Shown here piece by piece: positions 36,033-45,045 of a DNA stretch of 52,144 nucleotides (positions are counted from its first letter, which is position 1; each line of letters begins with the position of its first letter). The stretch is from the NCBI GenBank assembly GCA_009700115.1, contig WLMU01000004.1, forward strand, positions 1 through 52,144, read 5' to 3'. A program made the translations under genes and the position numbers. The notes below the pieces were generated by a model. It saw only the letters and a program-made list of their open reading frames with translations. It had not been told where the DNA came from and ran no database searches. Origin of the DNA: Actinomycetota bacterium (GTDB lineage Bacteria; Actinomycetota; Acidimicrobiia; Acidimicrobiales; Acidimicrobilacustridaceae).

Positions 36033-36752
36033 TCAGCTCATGTGATCGTCGAGAAACTCCAACGTGCGCGTCCAAGCAATCGAGGATGTTTCCGCATGGA
36101 ACGACGGACGCTCATCGCAATGGAATCCATGGTCAGCATCAGCGAATCGAATCACTTCGGAGTCAACGGAACATGACGCTGCAGCGATACGAGCTTGTTC
36201 AACCTCGTCGATCGGAATGTGTTCGTCGAGATCGCCGTAGAGACCGAGCCATGGCGTGCGCAATCTTGCGGCACTTTCGATTCCAGAAGAAAGACCGAAA
36301 CGACCTTCACCTAAGCCCCCGCCATAAAAGGTGATCGCCGCAGCAAGTTCAAGACGAGCGGCGGTTTCAAGAGTGACCGTTCCACCGAAACAGAAACCCA
36401 TGATCGCCAGTTTGTCGGTAGGAACCTTGAGCCGCATGAGCTCGGCGAATGCCGCATCGACATCTACTTCGATCGTTGCGCGAGTCATGGTCATAATGAC
36501 GGGCCCGAGTTTGTCGTAATCGCTGTAGCCGAACAGTTGATCGTCGGATCGATGAAAGAGCGCTGGCGCCACCGCGACATATCCGGCATCGGCAACGGCG
36601 TCACACACGCGCTGGATGTGCCCCGTGAGACCAAAGGCTTCCTGCACCACGACCACGCCGCCACGAATGTCTTCAAGCGGCGTGGAAACGAAGACGTCCA
36701 TCGGACCGTCGACAGTTTCCAGTTGTCGTTTCTCAGTGATGTGACCGCTCAT
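36033..36752 (-). CDS. Dienelactone hydrolase family protein
   Basis: The product has 239 residues and an alpha/beta hydrolase fold of the dienelactone hydrolase type: GVVVVQEAFGLTGHIQ near residues 32-47, the cysteine nucleophile in MGFCFGG, an Asp in LYGDLDEHIP and the His in ADADHGFH. Dienelactone hydrolases open lactones in chlorocatechol degradation, but many members act on other esters. The gene is convergent with the 6C RNA. Its ribosome-binding site contains a run of six G (GCCGGGGGGA, 36759-36768 on the minus strand) a few bases before the ATG at 36752, which is complementary to the C-rich loop of that RNA. Confidence 0.92.
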   Translation of the reverse strand: MSGHITEKRQLETVDGPMDVFVSTPLEDIRGGVVVVQEAFGLTGHIQRVCDAVADAGYVAVAPALFHRSDDQLFGYSDYDKLGPVIMTMTRATIEVDVDAAFAELMRLKVPTDKLAIMGFCFGGTVTLETAARLELAAAITFYGGGLGEGRFGLSSGIESAARLRTPWLGLYGDLDEHIPIDEVEQARIAAASCSVDSEVIRFADADHGFHCDERPSFHAETSSIAWTRTLEFLDDHMS

Positions 36753-36790
36753 CGATGTTCCCCCCGGCGCTTCGATGCCAATGGCATCGG

Positions 36791-37612
36791 TCAGATAGTC
36801 ACCGACGTTAGATCGTCACCTAGAACGATGTCGCCAGAAAAATGCGCTGCGGCAATAGCCCGCCATTCATCTTCTTGACCCGGGCCGATGCCTGGCACGT
36901 AGTGCGTCAAAATGAGGGTCTTCACTCCTGCCTTCGTTGCCGTCTGTGCTGCCTGTTCGACAGTGGAGTGGTAATCGAGGATGTCTAGAAATCGCTGAAG
37001 CGGGAAGAGTTTCACGATGTCATCGCGCAACACGGTTTGCACATAGGCCGTTGCTCCGGCACACAGTTCATCGAGGGCGGCGCAAGGAATGCCATCGCCG
37101 CCGAGGACTACTGACGTACCTGCGTGTTCGAGTCGGAACGCCACCGTTGGCTCCACAGGACGATGGTCGGTTGCGCCAACAAGAACAGCAACGTCGCCGA
37201 TCGTGAACGAGTCGCCCGGTGCAACTTCAATAACAGTCACCGCCGGAGGTTCGATGAGGTCGTCGTGATGGTCAATGCGGTATCCAATATCGAGAGAAAG
37301 CATTTCCATCATCTTGGTCACCACGAAGTTGATGCCCACTGGGCCATAAATCGTGATGGGGTTCGGTTCTGGCGACATGATCCAGCGAGTGGTGATGACG
37401 TCATTGAGATCAGTCAAGTGATCGCTATGAAGATGCGTCACAAGAACGGCCGAGAGGGCAGCGGGACCAGCAAATGCTGCAGCGAGGCGCATCACGACAC
37501 CACGCCCCGCATCGCACAGAATGACCTGATCGCCGGCGCGCACAAGCGTTGACGGACCCGCTCGGTTGGGGTCAGGGATTGGCGTGCCGGTTCCGAGAAG
37601 GGTGATGTCCAT
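36791..37612 (-). CDS. MBL-fold metallohydrolase (RNase Z-like)
   Basis: This 273-residue protein has the beta-lactamase-fold metal motif THLHSDHLTDL (HxHxDH), the N-terminal LLGTGTPIPDPNRAGPS and a later AYVQTVLRD and ILTHYVPG segment with a further His. It resembles ribonuclease Z and arylsulfatase-like MBL hydrolases of unknown substrate. No signal peptide is visible. It lies 38 bp upstream of the dienelactone hydrolase on the same strand and is divergent from the acetolactate decarboxylase gene. Confidence 0.88.
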   Translation of the reverse strand: MDITLLGTGTPIPDPNRAGPSTLVRAGDQVILCDAGRGVVMRLAAAFAGPAALSAVLVTHLHSDHLTDLNDVITTRWIMSPEPNPITIYGPVGINFVVTKMMEMLSLDIGYRIDHHDDLIEPPAVTVIEVAPGDSFTIGDVAVLVGATDHRPVEPTVAFRLEHAGTSVVLGGDGIPCAALDELCAGATAYVQTVLRDDIVKLFPLQRFLDILDYHSTVEQAAQTATKAGVKTLILTHYVPGIGPGQEDEWRAIAAAHFSGDIVLGDDLTSVTI

Positions 37613-37707
37613 GACTGGCCTCTGCTAACTCTTGGCGAACAAACTGACAATAGTTCTGCGCCGCAGCCCGTGCCCGGTGTCGTCCGGTTTGGCCCTACCC
37701 TCCGGCC

Positions 37708-38505
37708 ATGACCAGTGACATCATCGACGATCGCCTCATCGGCGCCCTGCACGTCCGAGCGCTGTCACGGGCCGGACTCGATCACGATGCCGCCGCCGAA
37801 CACACCGTGGTGCAGGCCGGCACCCTCGAAGCCCTGATGGCTGGTGGCTACGACGGCGATACTTCTCTGGCGGAAATCCTGCGCCTTGGCACCCTCGGTA
37901 TCGGAACCGTTCAGGCTCTCAACGGTGAACTCATCGTCGTCGATGGTCTCGCGTATTCCGCTCATGCTGACGGAACCGTGCACCCGCTGGCTCCAACCGT
38001 GATGACTCCGTTCGCGGTCGTGACACCATTCGCGCCGACTTCCACGGCAACCGTTGACACTGCTTTGGACTTCGACGCGTTACACGATGCTCTCGACGCT
38101 ATGGCACCTGCCGACGCGCCTGTCATAGCGGTGCGCGTCGACGGCGTCTTTACCGACCTTGTTTTACGCAGTGTCGAACGACAAACGAAGCCCTACAAAC
38201 CGCTACGTGAAGTGGTTGCCCACCAATCGGAATGGCGCGTTGAGCGAGCGATCGGAACAGTTGTTGGTTTCCGCTTTCCCGATGCAACAGCTGGCGTTGA
38301 GGTGCCAGGCCATCATCTGCATTTTCTTTCAGACGATCGCAAACTTGGCGGCCACATCATTTCCATCGCGCTGGAACAGGGTTCGCTTGCCGTTGACCCC
38401 TGCCACGATCTTCATGTTGAACTTCCGCCGGGCATGGAACTCGGTCAACCGGGAACCGTTGACCGCGCTGAAATCGCCAGGATCGAAGGCGGAACGAAAA
38501 GCTGA
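37708..38505 (+). CDS. budA: Alpha-acetolactate decarboxylase
   Basis: The product has 265 residues. The zinc-binding cluster of acetolactate decarboxylase is present in PGHHLHFLSDDRKLGGHI (about residues 200-217, His ligands at both ends), and the N-terminal core has TLGIGTVQALNGELIVVDG and YKPLREVV. The enzyme converts acetolactate to acetoin, and so relieves branched-chain amino acid precursors or makes butanediol. No acetolactate synthase lies next to it. A TACCCT hexamer (37696-37701) ends 6 nt before the ATG, so the message is probably leaderless. It meets the following SRPBCC gene with no spacer between stops. Confidence 0.93.
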   Translation: MTSDIIDDRLIGALHVRALSRAGLDHDAAAEHTVVQAGTLEALMAGGYDGDTSLAEILRLGTLGIGTVQALNGELIVVDGLAYSAHADGTVHPLAPTVMTPFAVVTPFAPTSTATVDTALDFDALHDALDAMAPADAPVIAVRVDGVFTDLVLRSVERQTKPYKPLREVVAHQSEWRVERAIGTVVGFRFPDATAGVEVPGHHLHFLSDDRKLGGHIISIALEQGSLAVDPCHDLHVELPPGMELGQPGTVDRAEIARIEGGTKS

Positions 38506-38940
38506 TCAGCCGCGTGCGAGAAGTTCCTCAAGTTGATCGAACACACTCGTAAAGCCTTCGGTTGCGCCTTCAAGGTATTCAACGGGAAGCCCCGACTGTT
38601 CAACATTGATTCGCGTTCCATCGCTCACTTCGGCGAACGACATGATCGATGAAAAACCTTCCGAGAAACGCGGCTCTCCGAATCGGAAGTGGCTGTGTTC
38701 TACGAACTCAACGAAGGTTCCAACATTGTGATTGGCGACGCCTTCGACGATCATCGTGCACTCGAATCGACCACCAACTCGCGGTTCGATCACCACTGAG
38801 TCAAGCGGAATCTCAACGGCAGCCGGCGCCCAGAACTGCACGAATTGTGACGGAGTCATATACGCACGCCACACCTGATCGAGAGGCGCCGCGACAATCC
38901 GACTGATCGTGAACGTACCGGTTTCACCTGAAAGTTCCAT
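38506..38940 (-). CDS. SRPBCC (AHSA1-like) protein
   Basis: The product has 144 residues and the helix-grip fold of the START/Bet v1 superfamily. The AHSA1-type N-terminal motif reads ISRIVAAPLDQVWRAYMTPSQFVQFWAPA, followed by VEPRVGGRFECTM-like and GFTSVFDQLEELLA near the end. Such proteins bind small hydrophobic ligands or act as Hsp90-activator-like factors; the exact role is unknown. A longer frame upstream overlaps homospermidine synthase in another frame; the ATG at 38940 is preferred as it starts just before the fold. It lies 17 bp downstream of the homospermidine synthase gene. Confidence 0.87.
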   Translation of the reverse strand: MELSGETGTFTISRIVAAPLDQVWRAYMTPSQFVQFWAPAAVEIPLDSVVIEPRVGGRFECTMIVEGVANHNVGTFVEFVEHSHFRFGEPRFSEGFSSIMSFAEVSDGTRINVEQSGLPVEYLEGATEGFTSVFDQLEELLARG

Positions 38941-38957
38941 GCGAAGCAGAGTAACAA

Positions 38958-40415
38958 TCAGCGAACGAGGATGTTGCGGAACTGCCACGGATCGGACTCG
39001 TCGATGTCGTCGACAAACAATCCGAGACGGCGAGTAAGCGGAGTCCAGTCGGTGTAGTGACCTTCCACCGGCCCAAGGTAAGGAACCTGCACCTCGAGAC
39101 AACGAACGTGGTCCATTTCGTCGGTTTCGACGATGCCCTCATTCGGATTCTCGAGCGCCCACACCACACCAGCAAGAACCGCAGAAGAGATCTGCAATCC
39201 CGTTGCGGTGTTGTACGGCGCAAGTTCACGAGCCTCTTCAATCGAAAGTCGTGAACCGAACCAGTACGCATTGCGGTCGTGGCCGTAAAGCAAGACACCA
39301 AGTTCGTCGATGCCATCAACCAGTTCGTCTTCGTCAAGTACGTGCTTCGTTGTCTGGTTGCGGCCGCCGTTGCCAAACAGTTCGTGGAACGAAAGCACTG
39401 CGTCGTTGCACGGGTGATAGGCGTAGTGACAGGTGGGTCGGTAGACAACCTCACCGTTCTCGTCGCGCACTGAGTAGAAATCGGAAATCGAGAGTGATTC
39501 GTTGTGCGTAACGAGGAATCCGTACTGCTCGCCCAGTGTCGGACACCAGGTCCGAACCCGAGTCTCGGCACCCGGTGATTCCAAATAGATCGCTGGGGAT
39601 TCCGGATCTGAGAAATGGTGAGCGTTTTCCGGCATCCACTTTTCGTGCGTGCCCCAGCCAAGTTCTGCGGGCTGAAGCCCTTCGGAAATGAATCCGTCGA
39701 CCGACCACGTATTCCAGAACGTGTCGACCGGCTTCGGACTGGTCACCCGTTGCGTGTCACGTTCGGCGATATGAATTCCCTTGACGCCAACGGCCTGCAT
39801 GTAGCGAGACCACGCATCTTTGTCTGCAGGAGCCGGAGTTGTAAGTCCGAGACCAAGTTCATCGTTCAAGCGCACGAGCGCGTCTTTCACGAACCACGAC
39901 ACCATGCCGGGGTTGGCCCCGCAACACGAAACTGCAGTGGTTCCACCTGGGGAACGACGACGTTCCGCCACTGCCTTGCTGCGCAGGAACTGATTTGTGC
40001 GATCAGCATTGTCAATTGACTGGTTGTAATAGAGACCAGGCCATGGTTCAACAACGGTGTCGATGTAGAGAACGTCGAGTTCACGGCACAAACGCATGAT
40101 GTCGACCGAGCCCGTGTCGACCGAAAGGTTGACGCAGAAACCTTGGCCTTCACCGTTCGTGAGAAGCGGTGTGAGGATCTCAACGTAATTCTCAGGTGTG
40201 AGCTCGACCTGCTGGAAGGCGATGCCGTATTCATCGGCGTATTTCTTGCGATCCGCCAATGGATCAAGCGCAATCGCTCGCGACTTATCAAATGCAATAT
40301 GACGATCGAGCAGCGGAAGAGTTGCTCGGCCGATCGAACCCATTCCGATCATCACGAGCGGGCCACCAACGGCTCCGAGTTGCGCGCCACCATGGGGCAT
40401 CTTCGAGTCAGTCAT
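38958..40415 (-). CDS. hss: Homospermidine synthase
   Basis: This 485-residue enzyme makes sym-homospermidine from putrescine (and spermidine) with NAD+. The N-terminal Rossmann motif is VMIGMGSIGRATLPLL, followed by the saccharopine-dehydrogenase-like core NLSVDTGSVDIMRLC, YIDTVVEPWPG, GANPGMVSWFVKDAL and the C-terminal QVPYLGPVEGHYTDWTP. Length is close to the 477 residues of characterised bacterial enzymes. The ATG at 40415 follows a GAGGTG ribosome-binding site 8 nt upstream; earlier in-frame ATGs at 40436 and 40520 have none. It is divergent from an MPI-family gene. Homospermidine synthase is better known from alphaproteobacteria, so its presence is noteworthy. Confidence 0.93.
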   Translation of the reverse strand: MTDSKMPHGGAQLGAVGGPLVMIGMGSIGRATLPLLDRHIAFDKSRAIALDPLADRKKYADEYGIAFQQVELTPENYVEILTPLLTNGEGQGFCVNLSVDTGSVDIMRLCRELDVLYIDTVVEPWPGLYYNQSIDNADRTNQFLRSKAVAERRRSPGGTTAVSCCGANPGMVSWFVKDALVRLNDELGLGLTTPAPADKDAWSRYMQAVGVKGIHIAERDTQRVTSPKPVDTFWNTWSVDGFISEGLQPAELGWGTHEKWMPENAHHFSDPESPAIYLESPGAETRVRTWCPTLGEQYGFLVTHNESLSISDFYSVRDENGEVVYRPTCHYAYHPCNDAVLSFHELFGNGGRNQTTKHVLDEDELVDGIDELGVLLYGHDRNAYWFGSRLSIEEARELAPYNTATGLQISSAVLAGVVWALENPNEGIVETDEMDHVRCLEVQVPYLGPVEGHYTDWTPLTRRLGLFVDDIDESDPWQFRNILVR

Positions 40416-40522
40416 TTCAGGCACCTCGCTTGTCATCAGGGGGTAGGAACGAAGGGCAGAACCTAGTTGTTTTGGGCAACGCGAAGAAAACACTGAAATG
40501 AACGGTGTGCGAGGCTTCATCC

Positions 40523-41149
40523 ATGTCTCGGCTCCTTCCCGATGTAGACGTCTGTGAGGCCTACCAACTCACTCGTGAGTCAGTGCTTGAACTTCTCACC
40601 CAGATTCCAGAGTCCTCCGCCACTGTTCGTGTTCCGGCATGTCCCGACTGGACTGTGCAGCAAACCGTTTCGCATTTCGTGGGCGTTCCTGAAGATCTCC
40701 TGGCCAGTCGGATGGAAGGTGTCGCGTCCGACGCGTGGACCAACGCACAGGTGCGACGTCATGAAGGTGAATCGCTCGCCGAACTCGCAACTGCTCTCGA
40801 AGCAACGATCATTCCCTTCGACGCGATCTTGCCGGCCATCCCTCGCCCATCGAACTCGCAGTTGGTCATGGATGCAGTCACGCACGAGATCGATCTTCGT
40901 GAGGCACTTGGTCTGCCGTGTGTCGACTCGTCACCCTCGCTCACCGTTGCGAGGGCATGGCTCCTCGGCATGATCAACCGTCACGATTCGTTGCTTGGCG
41001 ACCAACTTGAGGCCATCTCCTGTTCCGACTTCATCCTCATCCGCGCACTTACTGGACGGTTCTCGATCTCGGCAATGGACGCTCATGGCCTGCCCGGCGC
41101 TCAGATCGCGGCGGCCTTGGCCGGCACCCCACTCAAGCCACCGGCCTAG
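40523..41149 (+). CDS. Maleylpyruvate isomerase family protein (MDMPI/DinB-like)
   Basis: The product has 208 residues. The N-terminal metal-binding DinB-like fold is marked by PACPDWTVQQTVSHFVG with its His, and the DAVTHEIDLREALG segment supplies two more ligands. In actinobacteria these proteins belong to the mycothiol-dependent maleylpyruvate isomerase family (TIGR03083), often with unknown specific roles. The ATG at 40523 gives the normal start; a GTG six codons earlier is possible. It is not next to gentisate-pathway genes, so a general thiol-transferase or isomerase function is a better guess than maleylpyruvate isomerase itself. Confidence 0.83.
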   Translation: MSRLLPDVDVCEAYQLTRESVLELLTQIPESSATVRVPACPDWTVQQTVSHFVGVPEDLLASRMEGVASDAWTNAQVRRHEGESLAELATALEATIIPFDAILPAIPRPSNSQLVMDAVTHEIDLREALGLPCVDSSPSLTVARAWLLGMINRHDSLLGDQLEAISCSDFILIRALTGRFSISAMDAHGLPGAQIAAALAGTPLKPPA

Positions 41150-41246
41150 CAAATAGTCCGAAATTCCCTTGTTGGGTGCTCGCGGGGTCTGCCATCCTCC
41201 GTGTCCCTTCACCCTCGATACGCCCGCAACAGGGACAATCCCGTAT

Positions 41247-41266
41247 TGGTATCAATCTGATACCAT
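41247..41266. promoter_or_regulatory. Palindromic operator and -10 of the toxin-antitoxin operon
   Basis: A perfect palindrome, TGGTATCA-ATC-TGATACCA (41247-41265), lies directly before the antitoxin gene. Its right arm contains TACCAT (41261-41266), a -10-like hexamer ending 6 nt before the ATG, so binding of the antitoxin would shut off its own promoter. This is the usual autoregulation of type II toxin-antitoxin modules. Confidence 0.7.
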
Positions 41267-41272
41267 TTAAAG

Positions 41273-41476
41273 ATGGCTATGACCCTTCGACTCACCGACG
41301 ACGAACAACTTGCCCTCCAGGCGCAGGCCAAGAGCGACGGCATCTCCATGCAAGAAGCCGCCCGCCAGGCGATCCGCGAGTACGTCGTCCGCCGTTCTCA
41401 CGAAACCGCCGTATCCGACGCTGCCGACCGAATCATGAACGCCCACGCCGAAGCACTTCAGCGTCTTGGTGAATGA
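41273..41476 (+). CDS. CopG/RHH-type antitoxin
   Basis: The product has 67 residues with a ribbon-helix-helix N-terminal half (MTLRLTDDEQLALQAQAKSDG, then SMQEAARQAIREYV) that should bind DNA as a dimer, and a helical tail for toxin binding. It overlaps the doc toxin gene by 4 bp and is preceded by a palindrome it probably binds. Start at 41273, with a TACCAT -10 hexamer 6 nt upstream. Confidence 0.85.
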   Translation: MAMTLRLTDDEQLALQAQAKSDGISMQEAARQAIREYVVRRSHETAVSDAADRIMNAHAEALQRLGE

Positions 41477-41859
41477 GTCCGGTGACGGTTTTTCTCGACC
41501 TCGCCGACGTTCTTGCTCTCGCTTCCAGATTGCTCGGAGATCCACCGCCCATCCGAGATGTCGGACTTCTTGAGTCAGCTGTCGCTCGACCGCGCACCGT
41601 TGTCTTTGGAGTTGAGGCGTACGAGACCATTTGGACCAAGGCCGCCGCGCTCCTGCAGTCAATCGTGAATAACCACGCACTCATCGATGGGAACAAGCGA
41701 CTTGGCTGGCTCGCCACGGCAGTCTTTCTTGAACTGAACGACATACCGATTTCACAGGCCTCAAACGATGACGTCTACGAATTTGTGCTCTCGGTGGCGA
41801 GCGGCTCGCCCGAAGTCGATGAGATTGCTGAACAACTTCGGGGGCTCCTAGATCCCTGA
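41473..41859 (+). CDS. doc: Doc-type toxin (death-on-curing, Fic fold)
   Basis: The product has 128 residues and the Doc family layout: RDVGLLESAVARPRTVVFG with the conserved N-terminal helix, then the active-site motif HALIDGNKR in place of the common HxFxDGNKR. Doc phosphorylates EF-Tu and stops translation; the Fic-fold His and the DGNKR anion-binding part are intact, while the Phe is Leu. The gene overlaps the antitoxin by 4 bp. The pair is a type II toxin-antitoxin module, found between the MPI-family and alkylsulfatase-like genes. Confidence 0.9.
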   Translation: MSPVTVFLDLADVLALASRLLGDPPPIRDVGLLESAVARPRTVVFGVEAYETIWTKAAALLQSIVNNHALIDGNKRLGWLATAVFLELNDIPISQASNDDVYEFVLSVASGSPEVDEIAEQLRGLLDP

Positions 41860-41913
41860 CACCGCCCGTAGATGCCGTTGCTGTGCGAGGATCGTCGGCT
41901 ACGGGGAGGTTGT

Positions 41914-43185
41914 ATGGACGGTCAGGAAATGCTGGAGCGGTCTGCTCGTTGGATCACTGGCGAGGAACCGCTCGCGATGAACGGGCTGTTCAGCGAAAAC
42001 GCTGGCGGTGCTGCAGTCGTTGCCGACGGCGTCGTGCTTATCGAAGCGTTCAGCAACGTCGTGGCGTTCGATACCGACGAAGGCATCGTCCTCTTCGACG
42101 TATCGCATCACATGTCTGCACCGCAGGCCATCACCGAACTCCGCACCTGGTCAGATGCACCCGTACACACCGCCGTGTACACGCACGGACATGTCGATCA
42201 CGTAACTGGCGCGCAGGCTTTCGACGCCGAAGCAGCAGCGCGCGGCGACCGCCCAATTCGTTACGTCGGCCACGAAGCAATCCCCGATCGCTTCGATCGT
42301 TACCAGTTGACCAACGGCTACAACGGCTGGATCAACATGCGTCAGTTCCGCCTGCCCGAGCCAGCGTGGCCGAGTGAATTCATTTATCCCGAACTCACCT
42401 ACCGAACCTCAACCAACCTTTCCATTGGTGGCACCGAGTTCGATCTTCGCCATGCCCGTGGTGAAACCGATGACCACACCTGGGCCTGGGTGCCAGACAA
42501 GCGCGCCATCTGCGTCGGCGACTTGTTCATCTGGCAATTCCCGAACGCCGGTAACCCACAGAAAGTGCAGCGCTTTGCATGGGATTGGGCGGTGTCGCTT
42601 CGTGAGATGGCAGCGATGAAACCAGAGCTCCTTCTTCCCGCACACGGCCCCGCAGTTGGCGGCGAAGACATGGTTGCTGAAGTGCTGCTCAACACCGCTA
42701 CAGCGCTCGAGTCACTGCACGAACAAACGCTTGCCCTCATGAATTCAGGCGCCCGTCTCAACGACGTCATTCACACCGTGAAACTTCCGCAAGAACTTGC
42801 CGACCTTCCGTACCTGCGTCCGTCCTATGACGAACCGGAATTTGTAGTGCGCAATATTTGGCGCCTCTATGGGGGTTGGTACGACGGCAATCCCGCAAAC
42901 CTCAAGCCTGCAGCCGACGTCGCCCTCGCCACCGAGACGGCAGCTCTTGCCGGCGGTGCCGAGGCGCTTGCGGCACGCGCCGAAGCGATCGCCGAAGAGG
43001 GCGACCTTCGCTTGGCATCACACTTTGCCGAAATGGCCGTGATGGCCGATCCCGATTCAGCGCGATGCCATCAGGTTCGCGCTGCGGTGTACGACGCCCG
43101 GCGCAAAGTCGAAGCATCGTACATGGCACGCGGTATTTATCGATCAGCGGCAATCGATTCAAAGATCCGGTTGAAGGACCTTTGA
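41914..43185 (+). CDS. MBL-fold alkylsulfatase-like hydrolase (short form)
   Basis: The product has 423 residues. The zinc-binding motif THGHVDH is followed by more metal ligands (ETDDHTW and PAHGPAVGG), and the C-terminal half has WRLYGGWYDGNPANLKPA and LRLASHFAEMAVMADPDSA, the dimerisation region of the SdsA1/BDS1 type III alkylsulfatases. SdsA1-type enzymes hydrolyse alkyl sulfates such as SDS and normally also have an SCP2-like C-terminal domain, which is missing here. The ATG at 41914 has GGGGAGG just upstream; the earlier start at 41872 is weaker. It ends 10 bp from the stop of the third monooxygenase gene. Confidence 0.88.
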   Translation: MDGQEMLERSARWITGEEPLAMNGLFSENAGGAAVVADGVVLIEAFSNVVAFDTDEGIVLFDVSHHMSAPQAITELRTWSDAPVHTAVYTHGHVDHVTGAQAFDAEAAARGDRPIRYVGHEAIPDRFDRYQLTNGYNGWINMRQFRLPEPAWPSEFIYPELTYRTSTNLSIGGTEFDLRHARGETDDHTWAWVPDKRAICVGDLFIWQFPNAGNPQKVQRFAWDWAVSLREMAAMKPELLLPAHGPAVGGEDMVAEVLLNTATALESLHEQTLALMNSGARLNDVIHTVKLPQELADLPYLRPSYDEPEFVVRNIWRLYGGWYDGNPANLKPAADVALATETAALAGGAEALAARAEAIAEEGDLRLASHFAEMAVMADPDSARCHQVRAAVYDARRKVEASYMARGIYRSAAIDSKIRLKDL

Positions 43186-43195
43186 ATCGACGCGA

Positions 43196-44962
43196 CTAGT
43201 TCGCTTTTGTAACGACGACGCCAGTGAGTTCGCCAGCCTCACGCCAAGCAATGAGGTGATCGGCGTACTCCTCGACGCTGCCCATAAACGATGCACCACG
43301 TGCACCCTTCATGTCGCCAGCTGACTGTTCCCGATTGAGATAGCCAGGAGTGCACGACGCGTTGTACATGCCCACACCCATGACTTTGCTCATGAGAACG
43401 TTGAACCAATCTTCCTCAGCGTCAGCCGAAGGCTCAATTTGAGTGATTCCGTCATCGAGACACATACGGATGATGTGGGCGCAATGCTTCGATGTTTCGG
43501 TGAGGTAGTGCACAAAGTTGGTTCCGAAGCCACCCTGCACCGTGCTGATCATCAGCAAGTTGGGGAAGTCGCGGGTCATCACGCCATGCATGGTGTGCGG
43601 TCCTTCACCCCATGACTGCGTCATTGACACACCATTGCGACCCTTGGGATCGAAACCAAGGCGGTCGTAAGTTGCAGCAACATCGAAGCCCGAGGCATAG
43701 ATCAGAAGATCGACGGGGTACTCGACGCCATCGACGACCGGGCCGTTCTCAGTGATTCGTTCAACGCCCTTGCCATTGGTGTCGATGAGGTGCACGTTTG
43801 GTCGGTTAAATGCGGGCAGATATTCGTCGTGGAAGCAAGGGCGCTTGCAACGAACGCCGTACCAAGGCTTGAGCTTTTCTGCAGTTTCCGGATCGTCAAC
43901 TGACTCACCAATTCGCGCACGAACGGCTTCCATGATTTCAAAGTCGATTCGTTCAAGCTCTGCAGCTTCGGCAGGGTCTTCGGTGTACTTGGTGGTGTCG
44001 GTCCACATCACGTTGGTCCACTCGTCGCCAACCATGTTCTCTTCAGGCTGCTGGCCACACACTGCTCGAGTGAAGTTCTTGATGCGCTCGCCCTGCCAAC
44101 CTGGCTTCAAGCTCTTGAACCAATTCTCGTCGGTCGGTGCCTGTCCGCGATATCCAACGAATGCTGGCGTGCGCTGGAACACAAAGAGTTCCTCGGCCGC
44201 TTCAGCAAGTCGGGGAACAACCTGCACTGCAGTTGCGCCGGTTCCGATGATGCCGACGCGCTTGCCCTTCAGCTTGTCCATGAGCTCTGACGGGCTGCCG
44301 CCGGTGAACTCGTAATCCCAGCGACTCGTGTGGAATGACTTGCCCTTGTAGTTCTCGATTCCAGGAATACCGGGAAGCTTCGCTTTGTGAAGCACACCGC
44401 CGGCAACGACGATGAACTTTGTTGACAGCACGTCGTCACGCGTTGTGGTGACGGTCCAGCGCTCGGTCTTTTCATTCCAGACCATGTCCTTGATTTCGGT
44501 TTGGAAAAGCGCGTTCTCGTACATATCGAAGCGACGACCAAGTTGCTGGCAGTACGCAAAAATCTCAGGCGCAAGCGCGTAACGGTTGGTCGGCATGAAG
44601 CCAGTTTCTCCGAGCATCGGCAAGTACACGTAGGACTCAACGTCACACATCGCGCCCGGGTAACGATTCCAGTACCAGGTGCCGCCGAAGTCGCCGCCCT
44701 TTTCGATAATGCGGAAGTTGTCGACACCGAGCTTGCGAAGATTCGCAGCTTCAAGCATGCCGCCGAAACCGCCGCCGACGATCACTGCGTCGACATCGGC
44801 GATTTCTGGGTCGCGAGTGAAGCCGGGTTCGACGTAAGGGTCGCGATTGAACTCTTCGTACATCCCAGCGAGTGCTGAGTACTGAGCAGTGCCATCAGAC
44901 CGAAGTCGCTTCTCGCGCTCTTCGGCGTACTTCTGGCGGGCCTCTTCGATGCTCGTTGTCAT
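43196..44962 (-). CDS. Baeyer-Villiger monooxygenase, second long-form paralogue
   Basis: The product has 588 residues and closely resembles the enzyme at 14383-16170 along its whole length: the N-terminal extension ([17 protein letters not shown]), the FAD motif [35 protein letters not shown], fingerprint [18 protein letters not shown] motif [11 protein letters not shown] and the [17 protein letters not shown] segment. The key histidine of the fingerprint is present. Two such paralogues nearly 30 kb apart suggest an old duplication with different substrates. A minus-strand promoter (45017-45045) lies about 50 bp upstream of the ATG. It is convergent with the alkylsulfatase-like gene. Confidence 0.94.
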   Translation of the reverse strand: MTTSIEEARQKYAEEREKRLRSDGTAQYSALAGMYEEFNRDPYVEPGFTRDPEIADVDAVIVGGGFGGMLEAANLRKLGVDNFRIIEKGGDFGGTWYWNRYPGAMCDVESYVYLPMLGETGFMPTNRYALAPEIFAYCQQLGRRFDMYENALFQTEIKDMVWNEKTERWTVTTTRDDVLSTKFIVVAGGVLHKAKLPGIPGIENYKGKSFHTSRWDYEFTGGSPSELMDKLKGKRVGIIGTGATAVQVVPRLAEAAEELFVFQRTPAFVGYRGQAPTDENWFKSLKPGWQGERIKNFTRAVCGQQPEENMVGDEWTNVMWTDTTKYTEDPAEAAELERIDFEIMEAVRARIGESVDDPETAEKLKPWYGVRCKRPCFHDEYLPAFNRPNVHLIDTNGKGVERITENGPVVDGVEYPVDLLIYASGFDVAATYDRLGFDPKGRNGVSMTQSWGEGPHTMHGVMTRDFPNLLMISTVQGGFGTNFVHYLTETSKHCAHIIRMCLDDGITQIEPSADAEEDWFNVLMSKVMGVGMYNASCTPGYLNREQSAGDMKGARGASFMGSVEEYADHLIAWREAGELTGVVVTKAN

Positions 44963-45016
44963 GGCGATGATCCTTGGGGTGATGGGGACGGGAGCCCCGA
45001 CTACTGATGCTCACAC

Positions 45017-45045
45017 AGTATGCGATCGACTCTTGACTGGATCAA
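45017..45045 (-). promoter_or_regulatory. Predicted promoter of the third monooxygenase gene
   Basis: Reading the minus strand, TTGATC (45040-45045), a 17-nt spacer and CATACT (45017-45022) match a housekeeping promoter pattern. Transcription would start near 45010, giving a leader of about 48 nt before the ATG at 44962. Confidence 0.55.
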
